A stretch of 64,000 nucleotides of DNA. Source: an uncultured Lachnospiraceae bacterium. GTDB taxonomy: Bacteria > Bacillota > Clostridia > Lachnospirales > Lachnospiraceae. Positions 24,555 to 34,203 of the stretch are shown piece by piece. Below the pieces are notes generated by a model. The model did not search any database, was not told the origin of the DNA, and saw nothing but the letters and a program-made list of their open reading frames with translations. The first letter of the stretch is position 1; every line of letters starts with the position of its first letter. A program made the translations under genes and the position numbers. The stretch lies in contig CANQSB010000012.1 in NCBI GenBank assembly GCA_947626435.1, positions 1-64,000 of the forward strand, written 5' to 3'.

Positions 24555-27500
24555 TTACTTATCATGAATCTCCCCATGCAGCGCCTGCAGCGACTTCACC
24601 TCACTATCGCCGTGCTCCTTCACATACTTTATCCCGCTTGCGGTAGCTTTCGCAGCGGCAATAGTAGTCATGTAAGGTATCTTCGCCTTAATCGCCGCTT
24701 TCCTCAGATAGCTGTCGTCATGCACGCTGTCCTTGCCAATCGGAGAATTGACAATCAAATCAATCTTGCCGTTTGTGATAAGGTCAAGGATATTTGGACG
24801 CCCTTCATAAAGCTTGTTTACCTTTTCGGCTTCAATGCCAGCGCCAGTAATAAGCTCATATGTCGTGCCAGTAGCGACAATCTTAAACCCGCACTCGGCA
24901 AACTGTTTAGCGACATCTACGACTTCCGCCTTGTCCTTTCTGTTTACGGAAATAAGCACAGTCCCTTCAAGCGGCAGCTTTGACTGCGCCGCCTCCTGCG
25001 CCTTGTAAAATGCCTCGCCGTAAGAGCTTGAAAGCCCAAGCACCTCGCCAGTAGAGCGCATTTCAGGTCCAAGTATCGGGTCGACCTCCTGGAACATATT
25101 AAACGGGAATACAGCCTCCTTTACGCCGTAATTCGGTATTACCTGCTCCTTTAAGTCAGGAACAGGCGAAGGCTTTCCTGTGAGCTCTGATGTAATAATT
25201 TCTGTGGCAAGCGGCACCATGCGGATATTGCATACCTTTGAAACCAAGGGCACGGTACGCGACGCGCGCGGATTGGCTTCGAGCACATATACAGTGCCGT
25301 TTTCAATGGCATACTGCATATTCATTAAGCCCTTAACATGCATTTCCTCCGCGATTCTGCGCGTGTATTCCTTGATTGTCGCTACATTTTCAGCAGAAAT
25401 ATGTACGGACGGGATAATGCACGCCGAGTCGCCCGAGTGTATGCCCGCAAGTTCTATATGCTCCATAACTGCGGGGACAAACGCGTGGGCGCCGTCGCTT
25501 ATGGCATCTGCCTCACATTCCGTAGCGTGGTTTAGGAAACGGTCAATCAAAATCGGGCGGTCAGGCGTCACGCCGACGGCAGCATTCATATATTCGGTCA
25601 TGCTCTCATCATCATACACAACCTCCATTCCGCGCCCGCCGAGCACGTAAGAGGGGCGCACCATCACGGGATAGCCTATGCGCGCCGCGATTGCAAGCGC
25701 CTCGTCTACGGTAGTCGCCATTCCTGATTCGGGCATAGGAATGTTGAGCTTTTCCATCATAGCCCTAAACTGGTCGCGGTCTTCTGCCAAATCGATTACC
25801 GACGGGGAAGTGCCCAGGATTTTCACGCCGTTTTTCTCCAGCTCCGCCGCAAGATTGAGCGGCGTCTGTCCGCCAAACTGGGCGATTAAACCGAGCGGTT
25901 TTTCTTTTTTGTAAATGCTTAATACGTCTTCAAGCGTGAGCGGTTCAAAATAGAGCTTGTCCGAGGTATCGTAATCCGTGGAAACCGTTTCGGGATTGCA
26001 GTTTACGATAATCGTTTCAAAGCCGAGCTTTTTCAAGGCAAGCGAAGCGTGTACGCAGCAGTAGTCAAATTCTATGCCCTGTCCGATACGGTTCGGTCCT
26101 CCGCCGAGTATCATAATCTTTGGCTTGCCTTCGCTTACAGGATTTTTGTCGGGCGCATTGTATGTGGAGAAGTAATATGCGCTGTCTTTTGTGCCGCTTA
26201 CGTGCACGCCCTCCCAAGCCTCCTCTGCGCCAAGGCTTATTCTGCGGTTGCGTATTTCTGCCTCTGGTATCTCCAAAAGCTGGCTCAGATATTTATCTGA
26301 AAAGCCGTCTTTTTTTGCCGCAATAAGCATTTCGTCGGACGGAAGGCTGCCTTTTGATTTTAAAAGCTGCTCCTCCTCATCGACAAGCTCCTTCATCTGT
26401 TCGATGAACCATTTTTTCACATGCGTGATTTCGTTTATCTCGTCTGCTGACGCGCCTTTGCGCAGCGCCTCGTACATTATGAAATGGCGTTCGCTTGACG
26501 GGGTTATCAGCATTTTGAGGAGTTGCTCCTTTGTGAGAGTGTCAAAGTTTTTGGCGTGTCCGAGGCCGTAGCGCCCTGTTTCAAGCGAGCGGATTGCCTT
26601 CTGGAAAGCTTCCTTATATGTCTTTCCTATGCTCATTACCTCGCCGACGGCGCGCATCTGTGTGCCGAGTTTGTCCTCTACTCCCTTGAATTTTTCAAAC
26701 GCCCAGCGCGCAAATTTGATTACAACGTAATCGCCGTCGGGCACATAGCGGTCGAGAGTGCCGTATTTTCCGCAGGGAATGTCCTTCAATGTAAGCCCTG
26801 ACGCGAGCATGGCGGAAACGAGCGCGATTGGGAAACCTGTCGCCTTTGACGCGAGCGCGGAGGAACGCGAGGTGCGCGGGTTGATTTCGATTACCACGAT
26901 GCGGTCTGTCTTCGGATCGTGGGCAAACTGTACGTTTGTGCCGCCGATTACCTTTACGGACTCTACGATTTTGTATGCCTGCTCCTGCAGACGCTTCTGT
27001 GTCACCTCTGAAATAGTGAGCATCGGCGCGGAGCAGAAGGAATCGCCCGTGTGGACACCCATAGGATCGATATTTTCAATGAAGCAGACTGTGATCATAT
27101 TGTTGTCGGCGTCGCGCACTACCTCAAGCTCAAGCTCCTCCCAGCCAAGCACCGATTCCTCGACCAGCACCTGACCGACAAGGCTTGCCTGCAGGCCTCT
27201 TGCGCAGACTGTCTTTAGCTCCTCGCGGTTGTACACAAGCCCGCCGCCTGCGCCGCCCATAGTGTACGCGGGGCGCAACACTACGGGATAGCCGAGTGTA
27301 TCGGCGATTTTCAATGCCTCGTCAACGCTGTACGCAACCTCGCTGCGCGCCATTTCAATGCCAAGCGCGTTCATGGCATTTTTAAATTCAATGCGGTCCT
27401 CGCCGCGTTCAATGGCGTCTACCTGTACGCCGATTACCTTTACATTGTATTTGTCCAAAATTCCCGCCTTATTTAACTCAGCGCAGAGGTTGAGCCCTGA

Positions 27501-27779
27501 CTGACCGCCAAGGTTTGGCAGCAGCGCGTCGGGACGCTCTTTTGCGATGATTTTTTCAAGGCGCTGCACGTTTAAAGGCTCGATATAGGTGACATCGGCT
27601 ATTTCGGGATCGGTCATAATTGTGGCGGGATTGGAGTTTACAAGCACGATTTCATATCCGAGCCTGCGAAGCGCCTTGCACGCCTGCGTGCCCGAGTAGT
27701 CAAACTCGCACGCCTGCCCGATAACGATAGGGCCTGAGCCTATTATGAGCACTTTTTTGATATCTGTTCTTTTTGGCAT
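24555..27779 (-). CDS. carB: Carbamoyl phosphate synthase large subunit
   Basis: A 1074-residue synthase with two homologous ATP-grasp halves. The first starts IKKVLIIGSGPIVIGQACEF and the second PKIMILGGGPNRIGQGIEF; a C-terminal MGS-like domain carries TGTTYELITGAGI. It makes carbamoyl phosphate for pyrimidine and arginine synthesis using ammonia from the small subunit. The ATG at 27779 is chosen because CAGGAGGATATTTTA precedes it; an open frame runs 59 codons further upstream without family similarity. carA is not adjacent on either side (neighbours are an importer operon and a GH43 gene), so the genes are split in this genome or carA lies elsewhere. Confidence 0.97.
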   Translation of the reverse strand: MPKRTDIKKVLIIGSGPIVIGQACEFDYSGTQACKALRRLGYEIVLVNSNPATIMTDPEIADVTYIEPLNVQRLEKIIAKERPDALLPNLGGQSGLNLCAELNKAGILDKYNVKVIGVQVDAIERGEDRIEFKNAMNALGIEMARSEVAYSVDEALKIADTLGYPVVLRPAYTMGGAGGGLVYNREELKTVCARGLQASLVGQVLVEESVLGWEELELEVVRDADNNMITVCFIENIDPMGVHTGDSFCSAPMLTISEVTQKRLQEQAYKIVESVKVIGGTNVQFAHDPKTDRIVVIEINPRTSRSSALASKATGFPIALVSAMLASGLTLKDIPCGKYGTLDRYVPDGDYVVIKFARWAFEKFKGVEDKLGTQMRAVGEVMSIGKTYKEAFQKAIRSLETGRYGLGHAKNFDTLTKEQLLKMLITPSSERHFIMYEALRKGASADEINEITHVKKWFIEQMKELVDEEEQLLKSKGSLPSDEMLIAAKKDGFSDKYLSQLLEIPEAEIRNRRISLGAEEAWEGVHVSGTKDSAYYFSTYNAPDKNPVSEGKPKIMILGGGPNRIGQGIEFDYCCVHASLALKKLGFETIIVNCNPETVSTDYDTSDKLYFEPLTLEDVLSIYKKEKPLGLIAQFGGQTPLNLAAELEKNGVKILGTSPSVIDLAEDRDQFRAMMEKLNIPMPESGMATTVDEALAIAARIGYPVMVRPSYVLGGRGMEVVYDDESMTEYMNAAVGVTPDRPILIDRFLNHATECEADAISDGAHAFVPAVMEHIELAGIHSGDSACIIPSVHISAENVATIKEYTRRIAEEMHVKGLMNMQYAIENGTVYVLEANPRASRTVPLVSKVCNIRMVPLATEIITSELTGKPSPVPDLKEQVIPNYGVKEAVFPFNMFQEVDPILGPEMRSTGEVLGLSSSYGEAFYKAQEAAQSKLPLEGTVLISVNRKDKAEVVDVAKQFAECGFKIVATGTTYELITGAGIEAEKVNKLYEGRPNILDLITNGKIDLIVNSPIGKDSVHDDSYLRKAAIKAKIPYMTTIAAAKATASGIKYVKEHGDSEVKSLQALHGEIHDK

Positions 27780-28125
27780 TAAAATATCCTCCTGATTGTG
27801 GTTTTGGTGTGGCTTTGCAAAAGAAATCTGCACTATATTATTAAGAAGCAAAGAGCGCTTCTTATAATCGGAATTACGGCGCAAAGAGCGGCGCCCGATA
27901 ATATATATTATATAGGAAAGGGTAGTGAAAGCACAAGAAGAATTATAAAAATGCATATAATAAATTTTATTTCGCTCACTTAGCCCGGTTTTGGAATTTC
28001 GGGAAAAATTATCTATGAAAAAGAGCTTTTCGTGTACGGCGGTATAGACGAATATGGACGAATTGTGTTTTAAAATACTTGTAGTAAGTCAGGAATTTTG
28101 ATATTATTTATTAAATGGTTACAGT

Positions 28126-28178
28126 AGCTTGTGTCCGCGCCGCCGTCACAAGCTTGGCAGTATGCGGAAAGGCGGCGC
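28126..28178 (+). promoter_or_regulatory. Possible RNA pseudoknot in the leader of the GH43 gene
   Basis: Stem 1 is AGCTTGTG (28126-28133) with CACAAGCT (28147-28154), eight perfect pairs. Its 13-base loop contains GCGCCGCC (28137-28144), which pairs perfectly with GGCGGCGC (28171-28178) downstream. The two 8-bp stems interlock as an H-type pseudoknot ending just before the AGAGGA ribosome site of the gene at 28196. The remaining sequence in 27780-28125 shows no gene or other clear signal. Confidence 0.5.
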
Positions 28179-28195
28179 AGAAAAGAGGATAATTT

Positions 28196-29614
28196 ATGAA
28201 AGAACATATCAAATCAGCCAATCCCTATCTTCCACTGTGGGAGCATGTCCCTGACGGTGAGCCGCGCGTTTTTGAATATAATGGTGAAAAGCGCGTATAT
28301 GTTTATGGCTCTCACGATACCGAGCGTACGGCGTATTGCGGGCGGGATCAGGTCGTATGGAGCGCGCCTGTTGACGATTTGACTGATTGGAAATGCCATG
28401 GCGTATGCTATACGGCTACAAACGGTTCAATCCTTTATGCGCCCGATGTCGTGCAGAAAGGCGATACTTTTTATCTGTATGCCGCCGAGAATCAAGGCGG
28501 GCGTATAGTTGTCGCGTCATCAAAGAATCCTGCGGGTCCGTTTGAGAATCCCATTCCTACAAAGTTGGGCTTTGATCCGGGCATTTTGGTTGACGACGAC
28601 GGCAGAGTATATGCATTTTGGGGATTCTGCTCATGCTTTTGCGCGGAGCTTGAGGACGATATGGCGACAATAAAAGAAGGCACTCTGCGCAGAAATCCTA
28701 TCGGACATATACCGGACCCTTGGAATGCTCAAAACAATGAGAGCGGAATAAACATTCACGATGCGTTTTTTGAGGCATCAAGCCCACGCAAAATCAACGG
28801 CAAGTATGTCTTTGTCTATTCAAAGAGGTATGTTACTCCTGTGCCTGAGCTTGGAGTTTATGAGCATTGCAATGGTTTTCTGTCATACAAGTGGTCGGAC
28901 AACCCGCTTGAAGGCTATCAGGACGGCGGCGACATTTCTTTCAATGGCGGTGAAATACTGCGCCTGCCCGATGGTACGGGGCAGCAGACATACCGCTGGG
29001 GCAACAACCATGGCGGTCTTGTCGAGATAAACGGTCAGTGGTATATTTTTTACCATCGGCAGACCGGTACGGACGAGTATTCGCGTCAGGGAATGATTGA
29101 GCCTGTGGACATAGCGCTCGCAAAGGACGGCAGAATTTATATAGGCGATATAACCTACATAGACGGTGAGCCTGTTGCTTCCAAGCCTGTCGAGATGACC
29201 TCCCAGGGAGTGAGCGTCAACGGAATGGACGCGTACAAAATCATTTCCGCAGGCTATGCCTGCCATATCAGTCCTCTTCATCAGGCATATATCAAGCCTG
29301 TATATGAGCAGGTTGACGGAATTTCGGCGCCTATTGTGCACATCGGTGACAAGACGACGGCAGGCTTCAGGTATCTGCAGTTTGGTACGATTGCGCCAAA
29401 GAGCGTTACAATCGCGGCATCGGTGAAAAAGTCTATGAGCGTCAGGGTGCGTATTGACAGCTGGCGTGGCAGGGTCGTGGCTGAGTTCGACTTAGAGCCG
29501 GAAAAGACGCAATACTCTGCGCAGCTTAGTTGTGGAATCATTGGCAGGCGGGCAGTCTATTTTGAGTTTCTTGGTGACGGCGAAGCTGAATTTGACTGGT
29601 TTACATTTGACTAG
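28196..29614 (+). CDS. Glycoside hydrolase family 43 protein
   Basis: A 472-residue enzyme. The N-terminal 5-bladed propeller (about 1-320) shows the GH43 pattern: an early Arg/Asp strand (VYVYGSHDTERT), APDVVQKGDTFYLYAAENQG, the FDPGILVDDDGRVYAFWG segment and the late acid region FFEASSPRKINGKYVFVYSK. Blade repeats end with NNHGGLVEINGQWYIFYHRQ. The C-terminal 140 residues form a beta-rich module resembling a carbohydrate-binding module. The family includes arabinofuranosidases, xylosidases and galactosidases; the substrate cannot be fixed here. There is no signal peptide, so it probably acts on imported oligosaccharides. Its leader may fold into a pseudoknot. Confidence 0.9.
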   Translation: MKEHIKSANPYLPLWEHVPDGEPRVFEYNGEKRVYVYGSHDTERTAYCGRDQVVWSAPVDDLTDWKCHGVCYTATNGSILYAPDVVQKGDTFYLYAAENQGGRIVVASSKNPAGPFENPIPTKLGFDPGILVDDDGRVYAFWGFCSCFCAELEDDMATIKEGTLRRNPIGHIPDPWNAQNNESGINIHDAFFEASSPRKINGKYVFVYSKRYVTPVPELGVYEHCNGFLSYKWSDNPLEGYQDGGDISFNGGEILRLPDGTGQQTYRWGNNHGGLVEINGQWYIFYHRQTGTDEYSRQGMIEPVDIALAKDGRIYIGDITYIDGEPVASKPVEMTSQGVSVNGMDAYKIISAGYACHISPLHQAYIKPVYEQVDGISAPIVHIGDKTTAGFRYLQFGTIAPKSVTIAASVKKSMSVRVRIDSWRGRVVAEFDLEPEKTQYSAQLSCGIIGRRAVYFEFLGDGEAEFDWFTFD

Positions 29615-29707
29615 CATAAATTTGTGAGCCCGTTCGGATAATAATTATTGCAGTAGTGCCTGTAAAACATTAAAAAAGAGAATGATTAGAAATTGGAGGA
29701 TTAAAAA

Positions 29708-29767
29708 ATGTTGGAAATCGGAACAAAGGCGTCGGAGGATGCTGAAAAAATGTTGGGTGTGCTGTAG
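29708..29767 (+). pseudogene. Tiny relic resembling a peroxiredoxin start
   Basis: Behind a good site (TTGGAGGATTAAAAA) a 19-codon frame reads MLEIGTKASEDAEKMLGVL. The first eight residues match the usual start of bacterioferritin comigratory-type peroxiredoxins (MLEIGTKAPDF), and the end resembles their last helix, as if the middle had been deleted. A second small frame (29768-29866) follows without recognisable similarity. The evidence is thin; it could be an unrelated short peptide. Confidence 0.3.
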
Positions 29768-29928
29768 ATGAATGCAGCCACAGTACAGGGGGAGTATATT
29801 AAGCTCGCAATATATAAGGAAAAAGCAGAATATGTTGCCCAGTGTTTGTCTTTTTTTAAAAAATGATATATAATGAAATGGTTGAATGCATAAAGAATAT
29901 ATGTGGCAGGAAAGGAGAGCGATTATTT

Positions 29929-31059
29929 ATGGAACGATACTTTGGAGAGGCAACGCCTAAGCTTGGCTTTGGGCTTATGAGATTACCCAAGGACAGCAAG
30001 GGAAAAATTGATTTGGAGCATACAAAAAAGATGGTGGATATGTTTATGGCTGCAGGTCAGAACTATTTTGACACGGCGTATGTGTATGACAACGGCGAGT
30101 CGGAGCTTGCGGCGAGGGCGGCGCTTGTCGAGCGTTATCCGAGGGAGAGTTACACGCTTGCGACAAAGCTTTGCGCATGGGCGGGCAATGACCATAATGA
30201 GGAGAAGGCAAAGCAGCAGTTTTTTATAAGCTTAGAGCGCACGAGGGCAGGATATTTCGACTATTATTTGCTCCACGCTTTACAGGCGGGCAACTATACG
30301 CTTTATGACGATTATCATATCTGGGATTTTGTGAAGGAGCAGAAGGCTAAGGGGCTGATAAAGCACTGGGGATTTTCTTTCCATGCGGCGCCGGATTTAC
30401 TTGATAAGCTTCTTACGGCGCATCCCGACGCGGAGTTTGTCCAGCTGCAGCTTAACTATGCGGATTGGGAAAATCCCAGTGTGACCGCGCGTGAAAATTA
30501 TGAGGTTGCAAGAAAACACGGCAAGTCGATAGTTGTTATGGAGCCTGTAAAGGGCGGAGCGCTTGCCAATCCGCCAAAGACAGTGCAGGAGATTTTTGAC
30601 GCGGCAAATCCGAATGTTTCCTATGCGTCATGGGCAATACGATATGCTGCATCGCTTGAAGGAATTATTACTGTGCTTTCGGGAATGTCAAATCTGAAGC
30701 AGATGGAGGATAACCTTTCGTATATGAAGGAGTTTAAACCTTTAAACGCCGAGGAGCAGGCAGCGATAAGGAAAGCGCAGGAAACATATAGCGGAGTAAA
30801 ATCAATACCTTGTACCGCCTGCCATTACTGTACTGACGGCTGTCCGAAGAAAATTCCTATCCCTGAGATTTTTGCGGCGCGCAACAAACAGCTCGTATGG
30901 GGGCTGCTCGACGAAGGTAAAAGCGATTACATAAAGGCGGCGGGCAATGCGGGCGCGGCATCGGACTGTATCGCCTGCGGCCAGTGCGAGAGAGCTTGTC
31001 CGCAGCAGATAAACGTTATCGAAAGATTAAAGGACTGTGCAAGTGTATTTGAGAGGTAG
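29929..31059 (+). CDS. Aldo/keto reductase with C-terminal Fe-S motifs
   Basis: A 376-residue oxidoreductase. The aldo/keto reductase barrel shows GFGLMRLP, the catalytic Tyr region FDTAYVYDNGESE, LATKLC, and the His region DYYLLHAL. A ferredoxin-like tail carries CTACHYCTDGCPKKIPIPE and CIACGQCERACPQQI, which should bind one or two 4Fe-4S clusters. This subgroup is common in anaerobic Firmicutes; the electron donor may be ferredoxin-like. The start at 29929 fits the AGGAAAGGAG site; an upstream in-frame ATG (29863) lies before the site and has no similarity. It is followed 13 bases later by cardiolipin synthase. Confidence 0.92.
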   Translation: MERYFGEATPKLGFGLMRLPKDSKGKIDLEHTKKMVDMFMAAGQNYFDTAYVYDNGESELAARAALVERYPRESYTLATKLCAWAGNDHNEEKAKQQFFISLERTRAGYFDYYLLHALQAGNYTLYDDYHIWDFVKEQKAKGLIKHWGFSFHAAPDLLDKLLTAHPDAEFVQLQLNYADWENPSVTARENYEVARKHGKSIVVMEPVKGGALANPPKTVQEIFDAANPNVSYASWAIRYAASLEGIITVLSGMSNLKQMEDNLSYMKEFKPLNAEEQAAIRKAQETYSGVKSIPCTACHYCTDGCPKKIPIPEIFAARNKQLVWGLLDEGKSDYIKAAGNAGAASDCIACGQCERACPQQINVIERLKDCASVFER

Positions 31060-31072
31060 GTTTTGATGTACT

Positions 31073-32644
31073 ATGGAAAATGAGGGATTAGGGCTGCACC
31101 TGTTGAAAAAGGGGCAGCGGGGGATTGCGAGAGCGATATTCAGCAGGCTGGGGCTGATAATAGTTCTGCTGCTGCTGCAATTTATGTTTATATTCAGCGT
31201 ATTTCGTTGGTTTGCGGGGATTTTGCCGCATATTTTGGGTGGTACGGTGCTTTTTACGATTATAATGGTGCTTTACCTGCTAAACAGCGATATCAATCCG
31301 ACCGCGAAAATAACATGGCTGATTTTTATGTCGGTTATACCTGTGTTCGGAGCGCTGTTTTTCCTTTATACGCAGACTGAATTTGGGCACCGCGCATTGG
31401 CAAAGCGCCTAAGAGGGCTTATAGATGAAACTCGTGGCAGCATTGAGCAGGATAAGGGCACGCTGGAGCGGCTGGAGCGCGACGGGGAGGATGTCAAATC
31501 GCTTAATGCGTATATAAACAGAACGGGATGTTTCCCGATAGCAGATGACACGAGTGTCACTTATTTTCCGCTGGGGGAGGATAAATTTAAGGAGATGCTT
31601 GTGCAGCTTGAAAAGGCGGAGCATTTTATATTTTTGGAGTATTTTATAGTCGAGGAAGGGCTGATGTGGGGCGAAATCCTTGAGATACTGGCTAAGAAGG
31701 CGGCAGAGGGCGTTGACGTGCGCGTAATGTATGACGGAATGTGCGAGTTTGTCCTGCTTTCGCATGATTATCCTAAGCGCCTGCAGAAGCTCGGCATAAA
31801 ATGCAAGATGTTTTCGCCCGCCACACCGTTTGCTTCGACGCATTACAATTACCGCGACCACAGGAAGATACTTGTTATTGACGGGCACACGGCGTTTAAC
31901 GGCGGAGTAAACCTTGCTGACGAGTATATCAATCAAAAGGAGAAATTCGGGCATTGGAAGGACACGGCGGTGATGATTAAGGGAAGCGCCGTGAAGAACT
32001 TTACGCTGATGTTTCTGCAGATGTGGAATATAGACGAGCAGAATCCTGAATTTGAGAAGTACCTTAATGTGGAGCTGCCAAAGATTGAGGGCGCGGGCGG
32101 ATATGTGATGCCGTATGGCGACTGTCCGCTTGACGGCGATAAGGTTGGCGAGCGCGTGTATATGGATATTCTCAATCGTGCGCATAAGTATGTGCATATA
32201 ATGACGCCGTATCTGATACTTGACGGCGAGATGGAGACGGCGCTTAAATTCGCGGCGGAGAGAGGCGTTGACGTGCGCATAATTATGCCAGGAATACCTG
32301 ACAAGGCGGTAGCGTATGCGCTTGCCAAGACGTACTATGCGTCGCTGCTCAAATCGGGAGTGAAGATTTATGAGTATGAGCCTGGGTTTGTGCATGCCAA
32401 GGTGTTTGTGAGTGATGACTGCAAGGCTGTGGTGGGTACGATTAATCTTGACTACAGGAGCCTTTACCATCATTTTGAGTGCGCCACGTTTATGTATAAG
32501 ACGGACTGCGTGAATGATATAGAAAGGGATTATCAGGAAACGCTGTCAAAATGCCGCGTGGTGACGCTTGAAACTGTGAAAAAGGAGAAGGCGCTGACTA
32601 AGCTTATGGGCGGCGCGGCGAGAGTGATTGCGCCGTTGATGTAA
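31073..32644 (+). CDS. cls: Cardiolipin synthase
   Basis: A 523-residue membrane phospholipase D-type enzyme that joins phosphatidylglycerol molecules to form cardiolipin. Two N-terminal membrane helices (LIIVLLLLQFMFIFSVF; GTVLFTIIMVLYLLN) are followed by a third hydrophobic segment. The two HKD active sites are HYNYRDHRKILVIDGHTAFN and FVHAKVFVSDDCKAVVGTIN. The length fits bacterial Cls. It directly follows the aldo/keto reductase gene. A strong terminator begins 33 bases after the stop. Confidence 0.95.
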   Translation: MENEGLGLHLLKKGQRGIARAIFSRLGLIIVLLLLQFMFIFSVFRWFAGILPHILGGTVLFTIIMVLYLLNSDINPTAKITWLIFMSVIPVFGALFFLYTQTEFGHRALAKRLRGLIDETRGSIEQDKGTLERLERDGEDVKSLNAYINRTGCFPIADDTSVTYFPLGEDKFKEMLVQLEKAEHFIFLEYFIVEEGLMWGEILEILAKKAAEGVDVRVMYDGMCEFVLLSHDYPKRLQKLGIKCKMFSPATPFASTHYNYRDHRKILVIDGHTAFNGGVNLADEYINQKEKFGHWKDTAVMIKGSAVKNFTLMFLQMWNIDEQNPEFEKYLNVELPKIEGAGGYVMPYGDCPLDGDKVGERVYMDILNRAHKYVHIMTPYLILDGEMETALKFAAERGVDVRIIMPGIPDKAVAYALAKTYYASLLKSGVKIYEYEPGFVHAKVFVSDDCKAVVGTINLDYRSLYHHFECATFMYKTDCVNDIERDYQETLSKCRVVTLETVKKEKALTKLMGGAARVIAPLM

Positions 32645-32648
32645 AAAA

Positions 32649-32887
32649 ACATTAAGAAACTCTAGTACGGCAAAAGACGCCGCCCAAGATTTTCTAAATG
32701 TTTGGAAAAGCGCATGGGCGGCGTTTTTCTGGGGTGATGGAGTAATAAATTGTTGATAAAATATCCAAGGGGAAGGATATTTTCAAGATTGTGTAAAAGG
32801 AAAGAACATTAAAAAATTTTAGGGGCGGTAAAAGACGCCGACTAATATTTTCTAATGTTTGGGAAAACGCAGAGCCAGCGTTTTCGT
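32649..32887 (+). repeat. Two direct copies of an 80-bp hairpin sequence in the cls-malY spacer
   Basis: The sequence at 32649-32730 (ACATTAAG...CAAAAGACGCCG...TTTTCTAAATGTTTGG...GCGTTTTTC) recurs at 32806-32887 with changes (ACATTAAA...TAAAAGACGCCG...TTTTCTAATGTTTGGG...GCGTTTTC). The first copy is a sound terminator; the second has lost most of its stem pairing. A further GCCGCC/GGCGGC hairpin (about 32895-32909) touches the malY ribosome site. Confidence 0.75.
32677..32728 (+). terminator. Rho-independent terminator after cls
   Basis: ACGCCGCCCA (32677-32686) pairs with TGGGCGGCGT (32715-32724) and is followed by TTTT; the loop is 28 bases. Confidence 0.85.
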
Positions 32888-32922
32888 GTTTTTAGCCGCC
32901 GTGGGCGGCGGGGAGGATTATT

Positions 32923-34083
32923 ATGAAATATGATTTTGACACTATAATAAACAGGCGGAATACAAATTCGCTTAAATGGGACATTGCTGAGGATGAGCTT
33001 CCTATGTGGGTTGCTGATATGGATTTTAAGACTGCGCCAGAGATACAGGAGGTTATCCTAAGGCGGGCAGGGCATGGGATTTTTGGATATAACATTGTGC
33101 CTGACGCGTGGAATGAGGCGTATATCGGCTGGTGGAAAAAGAGACACGGATTTGAGTTCAAAAAGGAATGGCTGATATTCTGCACAGGCGTTGTGCCTGC
33201 GATTTCAAGCGTTGTGCGCAAGCTTACGACGCCTGCGGAAAATGTCCTTATACAGACGCCTGTGTACAACATTTTCTTTAATTCCATAGTGAACAACGGA
33301 AGGAACGTGCTTCAGTGCCCACTCAGATATGATGGAAATATATATGATGTGGATTTTGAGGACTTGGAGAGCAAGCTTGCGCTGCCGCAGACTACAATGA
33401 TGATTCTGTGCAACCCGCATAATCCTGTCGGCAAGATATGGGATAAGGAAACACTTGCGCGGATAGGTGAGCTGTGCAGAAAGCATAATGTGATTGTGGT
33501 TTCAGATGAGATACATTGCGATATCACAAGCCCAGGCAAGGACTATGTTCCGTTTGCGTCAGTTTCCGACGATTGCAGGGAGAACAGTGTTACCTGTATA
33601 GCGCCGACAAAGACCTTTAACATAGCGGGCCTGCAGACGGCTGCTGTGGTAGTGCCGAACGCGGCGCTCAGAAACCGTGTGAACCGCGCGCTCAACACTG
33701 ACGAGATAGCAGAGCCAAACAGCTTTGCGGTGGATGTCGCGGTTGCCGCATATACATATGGCGAGGAGTGGCTTGACGAGCTTAGGGAATATATTTATAC
33801 GAATAAGCGGCTTGTTATTGATTTCTTGGAAAATAATCTGCCGAAGGTAAAGGCTGTGCCATCGGATGCGACATATCTTATGTGGTTTGACTGTCAGAAC
33901 GTGACGGATGACACGGACACGCTCACAAAGCAGATACGCCAGAGTACAGGTTTGTACCTTTCGGCGGGCGCACAATTTGGCGGCAACGGCAAGGGATTTA
34001 TAAGGCTCAATACGGCATGCCCAAAGAAGGTGCTTAACGAAGGGTTGGAGAGGTTTGCGAAAGGGATAAGGGTTGTGAGCTGA
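32923..34083 (+). CDS. MalY/PatB-family aminotransferase (putative C-S lyase)
   Basis: A 386-residue PLP enzyme of fold type I. Family marks are the N-terminal RRNTNSLKWDI and ELPMWVADMDFKTAPEI, ILCNPHNPVGKIW, VVSDEIHCDI and the PLP-binding lysine in APTKTFNIAGLQTA. This pattern is typical of MalY/PatB proteins, which often act as cystathionine beta-lyases. There are no neighbouring methionine or cysteine genes to narrow the substrate. The ribosome site GGGGAGGATTATT overlaps the base of a short GC hairpin. Confidence 0.92.
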   Translation: MKYDFDTIINRRNTNSLKWDIAEDELPMWVADMDFKTAPEIQEVILRRAGHGIFGYNIVPDAWNEAYIGWWKKRHGFEFKKEWLIFCTGVVPAISSVVRKLTTPAENVLIQTPVYNIFFNSIVNNGRNVLQCPLRYDGNIYDVDFEDLESKLALPQTTMMILCNPHNPVGKIWDKETLARIGELCRKHNVIVVSDEIHCDITSPGKDYVPFASVSDDCRENSVTCIAPTKTFNIAGLQTAAVVVPNAALRNRVNRALNTDEIAEPNSFAVDVAVAAYTYGEEWLDELREYIYTNKRLVIDFLENNLPKVKAVPSDATYLMWFDCQNVTDDTDTLTKQIRQSTGLYLSAGAQFGGNGKGFIRLNTACPKKVLNEGLERFAKGIRVVS

Positions 34084-34203
34084 CAAAAATGCCTGTAATA
34101 TGAGTAAAGTGAGAAATAATTAATGATTGGAAACAGTTTACTGTAATTTCGGTATGTGTTATTATATAAGTGACAAAAATAAAACTTGGCTAATGGAGGA
34201 GAA

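Noticed and set aside
29768-29866. 32-codon frame after the peroxiredoxin-like relic as a small protein gene
   Set aside because: It has no good ribosome site and no recognisable similarity; it may be chance or relic sequence.
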